A stretch of 64,000 nucleotides of DNA. Origin: Bacteroidota bacterium (lineage in GTDB: Bacteria; Bacteroidota; Bacteroidia; Chitinophagales; Chitinophagaceae). Positions 27,455 through 36,829 of this stretch are shown piece by piece (the first letter of the stretch is position 1; the number at the start of each line of letters is the position of its first letter). The stretch is taken from NCBI GenBank assembly GCA_013285915.1, contig JABDGS010000003.1, positions 1-64,000 on the forward strand, read 5' to 3'. The notes under the pieces were generated by a model. The model had not been told where the DNA came from, did not search any database, and saw only the letters and a list, made by a program, of their open reading frames with translations. The translations under genes were made by a program, and so were the position numbers.

Positions 27455-29059
27455 ATGAAGAAATTAACGACTTGCCTTTTAATGGCCCTTTGTATAGGCT
27501 TAATTGCCTCTGCGCAAATACAAACGGGCGAAAATGTTGCCGTTACCAATACCGATGCCGGTAAGGTACGTGGCTACATTCACAACACTATCTATGCTTA
27601 TAAGGGCATACCTTATGCCGAAGCAAAACGATTTGAAGCTGCACAAAAACCTAAGCCATGGCAGGGTGTACGCAGCAGTATGACCTATGGGCCGGTAGCT
27701 TTATTGGAAACCCCAACAACAAGTGTGCAGGATGAAAGCGAATTTGTATTTAACCACAGCTGGGGTTATGCCAGCGAAGACTGCATGCGGCTGAATGTGT
27801 GGACACCGGGCATTAACGATGGCAAAAAAAGGCCCGTGATGTTCTGGATACATGGCGGAGGTTTTACTGCAGGCTCATCACAGGAGCTGCCTTCTTACGA
27901 CGGCGAAAGCCTTGCAAAAACAGGTGATGTGGTTGTAGTGTCAATCAACCACCGTTTAAATGTTCTTGGTTATTTAGACCTTTCTGCTTACGGCGATAAA
28001 TACAAACATTCGGCCAACAACAGCATCCTGGATATTAAAGCTGCACTGGAGTGGGTTAAAGCAAACATTGCCAATTTTGGTGGCGACCCTAACAATGTTA
28101 CTATTTTCGGGCAATCGGGCGGCGGTGCTAAAGTAAACACGCTTATGGCTATGCCATCTGCAAAGGGGTTGTTTCATAAAGCTATTAACGAAAGCGGCGC
28201 TTTTCGTACAAACATGCTTGACAAAGCTACTACGCAATCAATAACAGCTGAGGTTTTGAAGGCACTGAATATAGACCCAAGCAATATTGACAGCCTGCAA
28301 AGAGTACCCTTTCCGTTACTGGTTGAAGCCGGCAGAAAAGCGCTTAAAATTACTGCCGACAAAATGAAGGCTGCAGGCCACCCACCTACAGGTTTTGGTT
28401 TAGGTTGGGGGCCAAGCCTTGATGGCGAAGATCTGCCTTACCAGGTTTCGTCAAAAGAGGCATTTGATCTGTCGAAAGATGTGCCCCTGATGATCGGCAC
28501 GGTGAAAAATGAGTTCGGCGGATTTGCTACACTTGGCATGGCTGATGCATCGCTTGACAAGGTAATGGACTACATAAAAAACCAGCGTAAAGACAAAGCT
28601 GATGCATATGTGGCTGCCGTTAAAAAAGCTTACCCTAACGATACCAAGCCCGTAGATCTGATCAACGTGGATGTAATGTTTCGCCCGGGTGCCGTATCAC
28701 AGGCCAACCAAAAATCGCAGGTGGCTGGTGGTGCACCTGTTTATGTGTACCTGTTTACATGGCAATCGCCTGTTATGGATGGCAAATACAAAGCAGTGCA
28801 TTGTATGGAATTGCCGTTTGTGTTTAACAACATAGCACATTGTGAAGAAATGACCGGTGGTGGAAAAGAAGCTTATGCACTTGCCGATAAAGTAAGTAAG
28901 GCATGGATAAATTTTGCACGTACGGGTAATCCAAATCATAAAGGTTTGCCACAGTGGCCAGCATACAACACAACAAATACAGCAACCATGCATTTTGATA
29001 ACCAATGCGCAGTAATGCCTCAGATGGATAAAGAATTGTTTGATTTGGTGGCGCAATAA
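27455..29059 (+). CDS. Type B carboxylesterase/lipase family enzyme, secreted
   Basis: The signal peptide ends in ASAQ. The alpha/beta-hydrolase hallmarks of the type B family are visible: EDCMRLNVWTP, the oxyanion-hole WIHGGGFTAGSS, the nucleophile elbow FGQSGGGAK (normally GESAGG, here GQSGGG with the Ser kept), the acid in GTVKNEFGGF and the His in AVHCMELPFVF. At 534 residues it is the usual length. The Ala-to-Gly change in the elbow is mild. It is followed by a bidirectional-looking terminator. It probably cleaves esters outside the cytoplasm; the substrate is open. Confidence 0.9.
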   Translation: MKKLTTCLLMALCIGLIASAQIQTGENVAVTNTDAGKVRGYIHNTIYAYKGIPYAEAKRFEAAQKPKPWQGVRSSMTYGPVALLETPTTSVQDESEFVFNHSWGYASEDCMRLNVWTPGINDGKKRPVMFWIHGGGFTAGSSQELPSYDGESLAKTGDVVVVSINHRLNVLGYLDLSAYGDKYKHSANNSILDIKAALEWVKANIANFGGDPNNVTIFGQSGGGAKVNTLMAMPSAKGLFHKAINESGAFRTNMLDKATTQSITAEVLKALNIDPSNIDSLQRVPFPLLVEAGRKALKITADKMKAAGHPPTGFGLGWGPSLDGEDLPYQVSSKEAFDLSKDVPLMIGTVKNEFGGFATLGMADASLDKVMDYIKNQRKDKADAYVAAVKKAYPNDTKPVDLINVDVMFRPGAVSQANQKSQVAGGAPVYVYLFTWQSPVMDGKYKAVHCMELPFVFNNIAHCEEMTGGGKEAYALADKVSKAWINFARTGNPNHKGLPQWPAYNTTNTATMHFDNQCAVMPQMDKELFDLVAQ

Positions 29060-29080
29060 TGATTTGTTTTCTGCTTAAAC

Positions 29081-29110
29081 AAAAAGCCGGGTGTTACGCC
29101 CGGCTTTTAT
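29081..29110. terminator. Two-sided terminator between convergent genes
   Basis: AAAAGCCGGG and CCCGGCTTTT form a 10-bp stem around a 7-base loop, with A's on the left and T's on the right, so it can end the carboxylesterase gene (+) and the membrane-protein gene (-). Confidence 0.85.
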
Positions 29111-29131
29111 TATTAATACAATAATGACAAA

Positions 29132-30367
29132 CTAAAATTTTTGCGCTTTGGCACTGCTATCCCCTAAAAGTAAATTGGCATCTGCGGGCTCACGCAATAA
29201 AATACTTTTTTCATCAAGCAGGCTTTTCAATCTTTCATCCCTAATAGTATCTAATAGTTCATTCTTTAAATAAAATGTTTGTGTAGCACCATCCGTTTTA
29301 TGCCATTTAATAATTTTGCAACTACAGCCAGCATTTTCAGGCGTATTGATAACTTCTTCTACTTGCCCGCCACTGCCTTGTTTTATAAATACCTCGCGTA
29401 TGCCGATAATGCGGTTTTTATTCCCCTCGTCAAAATTCCAGGAGGCTGAAATTACGCTGACCAATTGCTTTTGTTCACCCAGCCGCATTAAAGAAAGTTT
29501 GGGCGATTCAATGCTGTCTTTGCCATTCTCCACACGAGAATGGATTGAAACCAGCCAGGGCGACTCGTACTGCATATAACCAATATGATCGAAATTAGAG
29601 CCGTACCGTTTAAAGGTAAAATAGCCGTCTTTGTATTTCACATCCGTAATGTTTGATACTATTTTATGATAACGCCCGGGGTCATAACTTCTTGCTTGTG
29701 GCGAACCAGTATAGCAAAGCCATATACCCGCAAGGCTGTCAATTTCAGCGGGCGATACTTTATAGGGAACAATGCCTAAATCCTGTTTTGTTGTGTCAAG
29801 CTGCTTTTTTACTGCAAGCCAGTTAAATAACGCCACCACCATAACAATAAAAACTACTATAAAGCCTGCGAGCAAATACCGCCTTCCTTTGGCAGCAACT
29901 GCAGGTTTCATTTCCTGTTTTGTATTTTCAACAACAACAGGAACAGTTTCATCAAGCAGGTTTGGGTCAGTTGGTTTTTTAGCAAATGCTTTTCTACCCA
30001 TTCCAAATAAGTATATATAACAGGCATCCACCAAAAACGGTCTTGGCTTACTTACTATTCCATTAATGGCATCTTTTACCTGGCCGCCGGTTATATCATA
30101 TTTATGTAAGGGGTATTCAGTGTTGTTTTTATTTTCGTCGGGTGGGTAATTATCATGGCCCAGGGTTTCGCTCGTTTCAGGTAAACGGTTGCTTATTTCA
30201 CTTAGCACGCGGGCGAGATCTTCATAGTTCTTGCGGTTGGTGTTTAACTTAATACCTTGTCCGGTATCGGCTTCGTACCGGGCAATTACTTTCGCCAGCA
30301 GGTAAACAATTTCATCTTTCCCGGTTTTAAGCTTCATATTGCTGGTATTGCCTTTTATTAACGCCAT
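29132..30367 (-). CDS. Hypothetical single-pass membrane protein (411 aa)
   Basis: Counting from the ATG at 30367 (MALIKGNTSN) the protein has a cytoplasmic N-terminus of about 150 residues with the phrase LLAKVIARYEADTGQGIKLN, one transmembrane helix near residues 165-185 (LLAGFIVVFIVMVVALFNWLAV) and a large C-terminal part with no recognised motif. The start 20 codons upstream is less likely. It is a single gene, read toward the convergent carboxylesterase gene. I do not know the family. Confidence 0.6.
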   Translation of the reverse strand: MALIKGNTSNMKLKTGKDEIVYLLAKVIARYEADTGQGIKLNTNRKNYEDLARVLSEISNRLPETSETLGHDNYPPDENKNNTEYPLHKYDITGGQVKDAINGIVSKPRPFLVDACYIYLFGMGRKAFAKKPTDPNLLDETVPVVVENTKQEMKPAVAAKGRRYLLAGFIVVFIVMVVALFNWLAVKKQLDTTKQDLGIVPYKVSPAEIDSLAGIWLCYTGSPQARSYDPGRYHKIVSNITDVKYKDGYFTFKRYGSNFDHIGYMQYESPWLVSIHSRVENGKDSIESPKLSLMRLGEQKQLVSVISASWNFDEGNKNRIIGIREVFIKQGSGGQVEEVINTPENAGCSCKIIKWHKTDGATQTFYLKNELLDTIRDERLKSLLDEKSILLREPADANLLLGDSSAKAQKF

Positions 30368-30490
30368 TTTATTGTTTCGGGAATGTTTCCGAAACAGCGC
30401 AATGAATTTATATACTATTCCGCACAAGCAAAAATAATAGCAGGCAGCTACTTACTGTAAATTTGTTTCGGCCCTCTAAATTACTGCTGT

Positions 30491-32521
30491 ATGAAAATGC
30501 CTAAATGTTTACAAACTGGCCCGGTTGCCTGCCTTTTTATTTTGCTGTTTTTTAGTGCGCGGGCACATGTTACAAGGATTGAAATTACCAAAGTTGAATC
30601 GCCTTATAACAGCGGCATGGTTTATGGGGCCGCAGGCCAATATGAAAGAATATTTGGTAAAGCCTACGGCGAGGTTGACCCAAACAATGCGCTGGATACT
30701 ATTATACAGGATATTAAACTTGCACCCCGCAATGCCCATGGCATGGTTGAATATGTTACCGAATTTATTTTATTGCGCCCTGTAGATATAAGCAAAAGCA
30801 ACAAACTTTTATTTATAAGCCTGCCAAACCGCGGCAATGTTTTTCCTGCAGATACAGCACTTTTAAAGCGGGGTTATATATATTTATGGGCAGCCTGGCA
30901 GGGAGATATTATTGCCGGGAACAACCGGTTGACAATAAACGTGCCTGTTGCAACTGACAATGGCCGGGAAATAACCGGCAAAATAAGGGTGGAGTACGAA
31001 GTGAACGAACCCACCAAAACGCTTGTATTAAGCAGCGGCTATTTTAATGGTGCAACGCACCATGTATACGAAACAGTAACCACAAACAATACCGGGCTTG
31101 TATTATCAAAACGAGTGCACGAGGCTGATGAAAGAATTGCTATACCTAACAACGACTGGGCTTTTGCGGACTGCACCACCGCTGATTTTCCGGGAATACC
31201 AAATACCACAAAAGTATCAGTGAAGGGTGGCTTTGATCCTAATTATATCTACGAGCTTATATATACCGGTAAAAATCCCCTGGTGATGGGGCTGGGTTTT
31301 GCGGCAATAAGAGATTTAGCTTCTTTCATGCGCCACCAAGTAAAAGATGGTGCGGGCAACCCTAATCCCCTTACAACAACTACAGATAAATCTGTACCCG
31401 TGAAAGCTGCCATTATGCAGGGTATTTCGCAATGCGGCAATTTTACCCGCACATTTTTACAGCTTGGTTTTAATGAAGATGAAAACCACAGGATTGTTTT
31501 TGAAGGGGTGAACGATCATATTGGCACCCGCCGTATATCACTAAATATCCGTTTCGGCAGGCCTGGTGGTGGCGGCATACAACGGGAAGATCACCTGTTT
31601 CCCAGCAACGAGCCGCCCTTTACATGGGACAATACCTATGAGCCTATATCGGGCATTCATGGCGGTATATTGGAAAAATGCATTAAAACAAGCACAGCGC
31701 CTAAAATAGTACAAACATTCAGTTCCTCTGAATACTGGCAACTGCGCGCATCACTGCGCACCACTAATTCTTACAGTACTAAGGACATTGCAATTCCATC
31801 CAATGTGCGGGTATATCTTTTTAACAGCACGCAACATGGCCCGGTTGAAATGGCTGACAAGGTTAGCGGGTTTACAACAAACGGCAATTCCTACACACCT
31901 TACCTGCGGGCATTGATTATTGCACTGGAGCATTGGGTTATGGATGGCAAACAGCCACCTGCCAGTATTTATCCTACGATAGCTAAAGGCACGCTGGTAA
32001 AGCACGACAAAACTTCAATGGGCTGGCAAGGTATACCGGGTGTGCTATTTAACGGCAACGCTAATGATGGACCCCTGATTGATTTTGGGCCGGCATATAA
32101 TACAAAAATGGTTACCGGTATTTTACAAGAGCCACCAACGGTTATAAAGGATAAATACTACCGTGTACTTGTGCCAAAAGTTGACGCAGACGGCAATGAA
32201 ATTGGCGGCATACGCAGTGCTACTTTACAGGCGCCTTTAGGTACATATACAGGTTGGTCGTTACGGAAAGAGGGCTATGGCCAGGGTGACCTTAACGGGC
32301 TTAACGGTATGTTCATACCTTTTAAAACTACAAAAGCAGAACGAATAGCAACCAACGATCCAAGGTTATCACTTGAAGAAAGATATCAAACACATGGGGG
32401 TTATGTAGCTGCGGTAACCAAAGCCGCAAATAGTCTTGTAACACAAGGTTTGCTATCGCCTGAAGATGCAGCTAATATTATTGCTGCAGCAGAAAAAAGC
32501 ACCGTTTTACAATCAAAATAA
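30491..32521 (+). CDS. Secreted alpha/beta-hydrolase domain protein (Abhydrolase_10-like)
   Basis: The 676-residue protein starts with a signal peptide (to about ARAHV). It has the look of the large alpha/beta-hydrolase proteins of the Abhydrolase_10 group. Near residue 310 the phrase MQGISQCGNFTRTFLQLGFNED holds the likely elbow G-I-S-Q-C-G, and after it the loop GRPGGGG. The catalytic acid and His cannot be fixed by eye. Substrates are unknown in the family. It heads a five-gene unit with spacing of 7, 36, -4 and 1 bases. Confidence 0.75.
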   Translation: MKMPKCLQTGPVACLFILLFFSARAHVTRIEITKVESPYNSGMVYGAAGQYERIFGKAYGEVDPNNALDTIIQDIKLAPRNAHGMVEYVTEFILLRPVDISKSNKLLFISLPNRGNVFPADTALLKRGYIYLWAAWQGDIIAGNNRLTINVPVATDNGREITGKIRVEYEVNEPTKTLVLSSGYFNGATHHVYETVTTNNTGLVLSKRVHEADERIAIPNNDWAFADCTTADFPGIPNTTKVSVKGGFDPNYIYELIYTGKNPLVMGLGFAAIRDLASFMRHQVKDGAGNPNPLTTTTDKSVPVKAAIMQGISQCGNFTRTFLQLGFNEDENHRIVFEGVNDHIGTRRISLNIRFGRPGGGGIQREDHLFPSNEPPFTWDNTYEPISGIHGGILEKCIKTSTAPKIVQTFSSSEYWQLRASLRTTNSYSTKDIAIPSNVRVYLFNSTQHGPVEMADKVSGFTTNGNSYTPYLRALIIALEHWVMDGKQPPASIYPTIAKGTLVKHDKTSMGWQGIPGVLFNGNANDGPLIDFGPAYNTKMVTGILQEPPTVIKDKYYRVLVPKVDADGNEIGGIRSATLQAPLGTYTGWSLRKEGYGQGDLNGLNGMFIPFKTTKAERIATNDPRLSLEERYQTHGGYVAAVTKAANSLVTQGLLSPEDAANIIAAAEKSTVLQSK

Positions 32522-32528
32522 ACAATGC

Positions 32529-33404
32529 ATGAAAATCTTACGCTTATTAATTGCAATCACCAGTGTTTTACAAGGGCTGCTTTGCAATGCCGCTAGTACA
32601 GATACAATCTCTATACGCAGTGAACCCATGGCCAAAACCTATAAGGCGGCTATTGTACTGCCCGATAGCTACACAAAAAATAACAACAATTACCCCGTGC
32701 TGTATTTATTGCATGGCGGCTATGGCCATTTTGATGACTGGCTGAGAAAGACACCAGATAATATGCTTGTGAAGAACCTGGCAGACCAATACAACATCAT
32801 TATAGTAATGCCTGAAGGAGAAGTATTCAGTTATTATTGGGATAGCCCTGTTGATGCAGCCAGCCAGTTTGAAAGCTATATAACGCAGGATGTTGTTATG
32901 GCTATTGACGCAAAGTACCGCACGGTGCGCAGTAACAAAGGCAGGGCTATCACCGGCCTGTCAATGGGTGGCTATGGGGCATTGTATTTAGCGGCGCGGC
33001 ACCCTGATATATATGGTGCAGCAGGCAGCATGAGCGGCGCGATGAACCCCGACATGGAAGGCTGGAAAACAGATGCAACCAGGGCGGCAGGCATTAAAAA
33101 GGAGTTTGAAAAAAAGCTTGGCCCAATGGAGCAAAACGCGGCGCTGTTTGCCGCAAAGAGTGTGCTTAACATGGCTGATACATTAAAGGCCAATGGCACA
33201 AAAATTATTTTTGATTGCGGCGTAGATGACTTTTTAATTGAGCCTAACCGTGAGCTGCATAAAAGGCTGATGGCCAATAAAACTCCCCACGATTATTCTG
33301 AGAGGCCTGGTACACATGCCTGGGAGTATTGGCAAAACTCGTTGCCTTATCATTTACTGTTTTTCTCAAAAGTATTAAAGGCCAATGGTGTGGCTGTTTT
33401 ATAA
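32529..33404 (+). CDS. Secreted esterase, D/FrsA-like alpha/beta hydrolase
   Basis: The ATG at 32529 gives a signal peptide (LLIAITSVLQGLLCNAAS); the ORF-track start is 21 residues upstream and overlaps the previous gene. The 291-residue protein has the esterase-D style core: YPVLYLLHGGYGHFDDW, the elbow GLSMGGYGALYLA (Ser nucleophile), an Asp in FDCGVDDFL and the His in RPGTHAWEYW. This family cleaves acyl esters and thioesters, including feruloyl, S-formylglutathione and tributyrin-type substrates. It is likely extracytoplasmic and part of the same unit as the gene before it. Confidence 0.88.
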   Translation: MKILRLLIAITSVLQGLLCNAASTDTISIRSEPMAKTYKAAIVLPDSYTKNNNNYPVLYLLHGGYGHFDDWLRKTPDNMLVKNLADQYNIIIVMPEGEVFSYYWDSPVDAASQFESYITQDVVMAIDAKYRTVRSNKGRAITGLSMGGYGALYLAARHPDIYGAAGSMSGAMNPDMEGWKTDATRAAGIKKEFEKKLGPMEQNAALFAAKSVLNMADTLKANGTKIIFDCGVDDFLIEPNRELHKRLMANKTPHDYSERPGTHAWEYWQNSLPYHLLFFSKVLKANGVAVL

Positions 33405-33440
33405 ATACCTGCATAACGCATCATAAAAAACAGTTCATCC

Positions 33441-34736
33441 ATGCTTACATTTTTGGGCTTTGCAACCATCATTGTTTTTTTACTGCTTATATTAACAAAG
33501 CGACTATCGGTGCTGCTCTCTCTAATAATCGTCCCTATTGTATTTGCACTTATTGGAGGCTTTGGCGTGAAGGAGTTAGGAGACATGATGATAGCCGGTG
33601 TAAAGCAGGTAGCACCTACCGGCATTATGCTGATATTTGCCGTGCTGTATTTTGCGGTTATGATTGATACGGGATTATTCGATCCTGTAATTGCGGGTAT
33701 TATACGAATAGTAAAGGGCGACCCTTTAAAAATAACCATAGCAACGGCGGTATTAACTATGATAGTGCACCTTGATGGAGACGGCACCGCTACGTTTATG
33801 ATAACCATTTCAGCATTGCTGCCGGTGTACAAAAAAATGGGCATGAACAGGCTAATACTGCCATGCATTGTTGCGTTGAGTGCTGGTGTAATGCACCTGG
33901 TGCCGTGGAGTGGTACGATGGCCCGCGCCATGAATGTAATGCATACAGATGCGAAAGGTTTATTAGTGCCCATGCTGCCATCTATGATTGGGGGCATAGT
34001 ATGGGTATTGGCAGTTGCATTTTGGCTGGGTAAAAAGGAGCGTAAACGGATTGGCATTATTACGCTTGATTATAATTATCAACAGGAACTTTCTGACAAA
34101 CAAAAAAACATACGCCGTCCGAAGCTTTTTTTGCTAAACGTTATTTTTACTGTAGTCCTTGTTGCATCCCTTATAATGGCTTTGCTGCCGCCTGCGGTAC
34201 TTTTTATCACGGGTTTTTCAATAGCGTTATTAATAAATTATCCAACGCAAAGCGAACAAAAGAAGAGGCTTGCGGAGCATGCCGCTAATGCCTTCTCTGT
34301 TTCCGTTATCATTTTTGCAGCGGGCATTTTTTCGGGCATATTGGCCGGCACTAAAATGATTGATGCCATGGCTTCGGCGTTTGTGTCACTTATACCACAA
34401 CAGCATGCGGGTTATTTGCCCGTTGGGGTTGCTGTTACGAGCACGCCTTTAAGCCTTGTGTTTACACCTGATGCATATTATTTTGGTGTGCTGCCTGTAT
34501 TAAAAACAGCGGCAACGCATTATGGTTTGCAGGCTATTGAGGTGGGCCGCGCAGCCATTACCGGGCAAATGACGGTGGGTTTTCCCATAAGCCCGTTAAC
34601 TGCATCTACTTTTGTCCTTATCGGGCTATCGGAAGTTGAATTGGCAGACCATCAGAAGTTTACCTTTAAGTGGGCATTTGGCACTACAATAGTTATGACG
34701 GTTATCGCGGTTTTAACGGGAGCTATTCATATATGA
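33441..34736 (+). CDS. Citrate-type H+ symporter, CitMHS family
   Basis: CitMHS carriers import citrate or related hydroxy- and tricarboxylates as metal complexes with protons. The 431-residue protein has about eleven hydrophobic segments and the CitMHS feature MIVHLDGDGTATFMITISALLPVYKKMG near residue 105, with VMHLVPWSGTMARA following. The C-terminal half (VSTPLSLVFTPDAYYFGVLPVL-like) also fits. Its stop overlaps the ATG of the AtuA gene by four bases (ATGA), so translation is coupled. The actual substrate is unproven. Confidence 0.9.
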   Translation: MLTFLGFATIIVFLLLILTKRLSVLLSLIIVPIVFALIGGFGVKELGDMMIAGVKQVAPTGIMLIFAVLYFAVMIDTGLFDPVIAGIIRIVKGDPLKITIATAVLTMIVHLDGDGTATFMITISALLPVYKKMGMNRLILPCIVALSAGVMHLVPWSGTMARAMNVMHTDAKGLLVPMLPSMIGGIVWVLAVAFWLGKKERKRIGIITLDYNYQQELSDKQKNIRRPKLFLLNVIFTVVLVASLIMALLPPAVLFITGFSIALLINYPTQSEQKKRLAEHAANAFSVSVIIFAAGIFSGILAGTKMIDAMASAFVSLIPQQHAGYLPVGVAVTSTPLSLVFTPDAYYFGVLPVLKTAATHYGLQAIEVGRAAITGQMTVGFPISPLTASTFVLIGLSEVELADHQKFTFKWAFGTTIVMTVIAVLTGAIHI

Positions 34737-36055
34737 AAAATAAAATACGCATAGGTTGCGGCGCTGGTTTTTCAGGCGACAGGTTAGAGCCTGCACTTGT
34801 TCTTGTTGAGAAAGGTGGGCTTGATTATTTGGTGCTCGAATGCCTTGCCGAACGTACCATAGCACTCGCGCAAAAAAGAAAACTACAGGATGCAAACAAA
34901 GGTTATGATCCGTTACTTGAACGAAGGATAAAACTATTGCTGCCATTATTAATAAAAAACAATGTTCGCTTAATAACCAACATGGGTGCAGCTAACCCGC
35001 TTGCAGCGGCTAAGGCCATCATTAGCATTGCGCATTCACTAAACATAAGTGTAACCGTAGCAGCAGTTACAGGTGATGAGGTTTTGGATAAGATTGATAT
35101 AAATGCGGCGGCACTGGAAACGAATACTCCCATTGCAGGTTTTGGCAATATCATTTCAGCAAACGCATATTTGGGTATTGATGCCATTATACCAGCCTTA
35201 CAAACAAATGCTAATATCATCATAACCGGCAGGGTTGCCGACCCATCGTTATTCCTCGCTCCAATGGTATTTGAATTTGGGTGGAACAAGAATGATTTTG
35301 ATATTTTAGGGAAGGGCACTGTAACAGGTCACTTGCTTGAATGTGCGGGGCAAATCACCGGTGGTTACTTCGCAGACCCGGGAAAAAAGGACGTACCCAA
35401 TATGGCAAGCCTCGGCCACCCTTTTGCCGATGTGCATGCAGACGGCACAGCACATATCGGCAAAGTTGACGGCACAGGCGGCACCATCAATTTACAAACA
35501 GCGAAGGAACAATTGCTGTATGAAGTTGTAAACCCTTATGAATATTACACCCCTGATGTTGTGGCCGATTTTACTACGGTACATTTAAAACAGTATGGCG
35601 AAAATATAGTAAGCATAACCGGCGGTGGCGGACAGCAAAAACCGGCGACGTATAAAGTAAGCGTAGGTTATCAATCGCATCATCTTGGTGAAGGTGAGAT
35701 TTCGTATGCTGGAAGTAATGCACTGGCGCGCGCGCAATTAGCCGGAGGGATTATTTGTGAAAGGCTGCAAGGGCAAGTGGATGATGTAAAGATTGATTAC
35801 ATGGGTTGCACGTCTGTACACCAAACAAGTTTCAATAATGATGCAAAGCCCTATGAGGTTCGCCTGCGTGTGGCCGCAAAAGCAACTACACCTGAATTTG
35901 CAGCACTTGTTGGTGAAGAAGTTGAAGCGCTTTATACCAATGGCCCGGCAGGTGGCGGGGGAGTAAGAAAATATGTAACAGAAGTAATTGGCATTGTTTC
36001 AACATTGATTGACCGCAAACTAGTTTCACCATCAGTTACAGTAATTCATAGCTAA
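34733..36055 (+). CDS. AtuA-family protein (DUF1446)
   Basis: The start at 34733 (MKNKIRIGCGAGFSGDR) overlaps the CitMHS stop; the ORF-track start is internal to that gene. The 440-residue protein shows the AtuA pattern: GCGAGFSGDRLEPA near the start, DYLVLECLAERT, TNMGAANPLAA, ITGRVADPSLFLAP and the Gly-rich tail YTNGPAGGGGVRKY. AtuA was named for acyclic terpene utilisation in Pseudomonas, but its reaction is not settled, and copies are found with organic-acid genes in many phyla. It probably acts on the acid taken up by the CitMHS carrier. Confidence 0.88.
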   Translation: MKNKIRIGCGAGFSGDRLEPALVLVEKGGLDYLVLECLAERTIALAQKRKLQDANKGYDPLLERRIKLLLPLLIKNNVRLITNMGAANPLAAAKAIISIAHSLNISVTVAAVTGDEVLDKIDINAAALETNTPIAGFGNIISANAYLGIDAIIPALQTNANIIITGRVADPSLFLAPMVFEFGWNKNDFDILGKGTVTGHLLECAGQITGGYFADPGKKDVPNMASLGHPFADVHADGTAHIGKVDGTGGTINLQTAKEQLLYEVVNPYEYYTPDVVADFTTVHLKQYGENIVSITGGGGQQKPATYKVSVGYQSHHLGEGEISYAGSNALARAQLAGGIICERLQGQVDDVKIDYMGCTSVHQTSFNNDAKPYEVRLRVAAKATTPEFAALVGEEVEALYTNGPAGGGGVRKYVTEVIGIVSTLIDRKLVSPSVTVIHS

Positions 36056-36056
36056 T

Positions 36057-36356
36057 ATGAAACTCTACGATATAGCACACAGCCGCGCAGGGGATAAAGG
36101 CGATACGCTTACACTATCCCTTATTCCTTACAAAGAAGAGGACTATAGTTTGTTATGCAATGCCGTAACTGCTGATAAGGTTAAAACACATCTATCGCAA
36201 ATTGTAAAAGGAGAAATAATACGTTATGAGCTGCCAAATATTTCTTCACTGTTATTTGTTTGTAAGCAGGCATTAGGCGGAGGCGTAACAACCTCGTTAA
36301 GATTGGATGCACACGGCAAAACACTTAGCTATGCTTTGCTTGAAATGGAGATGTAA
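36057..36356 (+). CDS. AtuA-related small protein
   Basis: This 99-residue protein begins one base after the AtuA stop. It starts MKLYDIAHSRAGDKGDTLTLS and ends in GGGVTTSLRLDAHGKTLSYALLE, the signature of the short AtuA partner, which is fused to AtuA in some organisms. The conserved RAGDKGD may bind a phosphate or a metal, but this is inference. It likely forms one enzyme with the preceding subunit. Confidence 0.88.
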   Translation: MKLYDIAHSRAGDKGDTLTLSLIPYKEEDYSLLCNAVTADKVKTHLSQIVKGEIIRYELPNISSLLFVCKQALGGGVTTSLRLDAHGKTLSYALLEMEM

Positions 36357-36548
36357 ACAATATTCTGTGCTTTTTTGCGCGAAGCACTTTTATACAACCG
36401 TTTCGCTTCCTCGTTTTTGAACACAGGCTGCCATTGACCTTTGGACGAAGTTTTACAGAGTTTTTTAAATTGATAAATGTACATGTAGTTTTAGTGCAGG
36501 AAGATTTGAGAACCCGGAGTGAGCGCCTTTCAGTACTTGCCAAAATAA

Positions 36549-36581
36549 AAAGGGAACAAAGCCCAAAGCCCTGTTCCCTTT
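36549..36581. terminator. Hairpin terminator between the AtuA operon and a minus-strand small gene
   Basis: AAGGGAACA and TGTTCCCTT form a 9-bp stem with a 13-base loop, A's on one side and T's on the other. It can serve the small minus-strand gene at 36601-36777 and the plus-strand operon. Confidence 0.75.
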
Positions 36582-36600
36582 ATCTATAATAAGAATTATT

Positions 36601-36777
36601 CTATTTTGCTTTTACATCAGCATCAATAATATCCATTGCTTTGGCGAAATGGGTGCAAACACCCGGCAATGCAAGCCAAAAATACTGGCGGTAATCAGAA
36701 ATTAACAGCATTACCATTATAATTGTCCAAATAACAAACCAAAACCAATATTTGCCGAGAGATTTTTTAGGTTCCAT
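36601..36777 (-). CDS. Small membrane protein (58 aa), below the ORF-track limit
   Basis: The ORF track stops at 60 residues, so this was missed. Reading the minus strand from the ATG at 36777 gives MEPKKSLGKYWFWFVIWTII, then a hydrophobic span to about residue 28, then a soluble tail (LPGVCTHFAKAMDIIDADVKAK) and TAG at 36601-36603. A charged N-terminus, one helix and a hairpin terminator directly downstream support a real gene. I do not recognise the family. Confidence 0.6.
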   Translation of the reverse strand: MEPKKSLGKYWFWFVIWTIIMVMLLISDYRQYFWLALPGVCTHFAKAMDIIDADVKAK

Positions 36778-36829
36778 CTAACTATATTTTGCGCAAAAAT
36801 AAGGCTTGCCTTAATACAAAGGAAGTAAT

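Noticed and set aside
34670-34732. The ORF-track start for AtuA at 34670
   Set aside because: Those 21 codons lie inside the CitMHS gene in another frame. The AtuA family starts at the ATG at 34733.
30491-36356. Reading the five-gene unit as acyclic terpene utilisation
   Set aside because: Only AtuA and its partner are shared. The acyl-CoA carboxylase, dehydrogenase and hydratase genes of the terpene cluster are not here.
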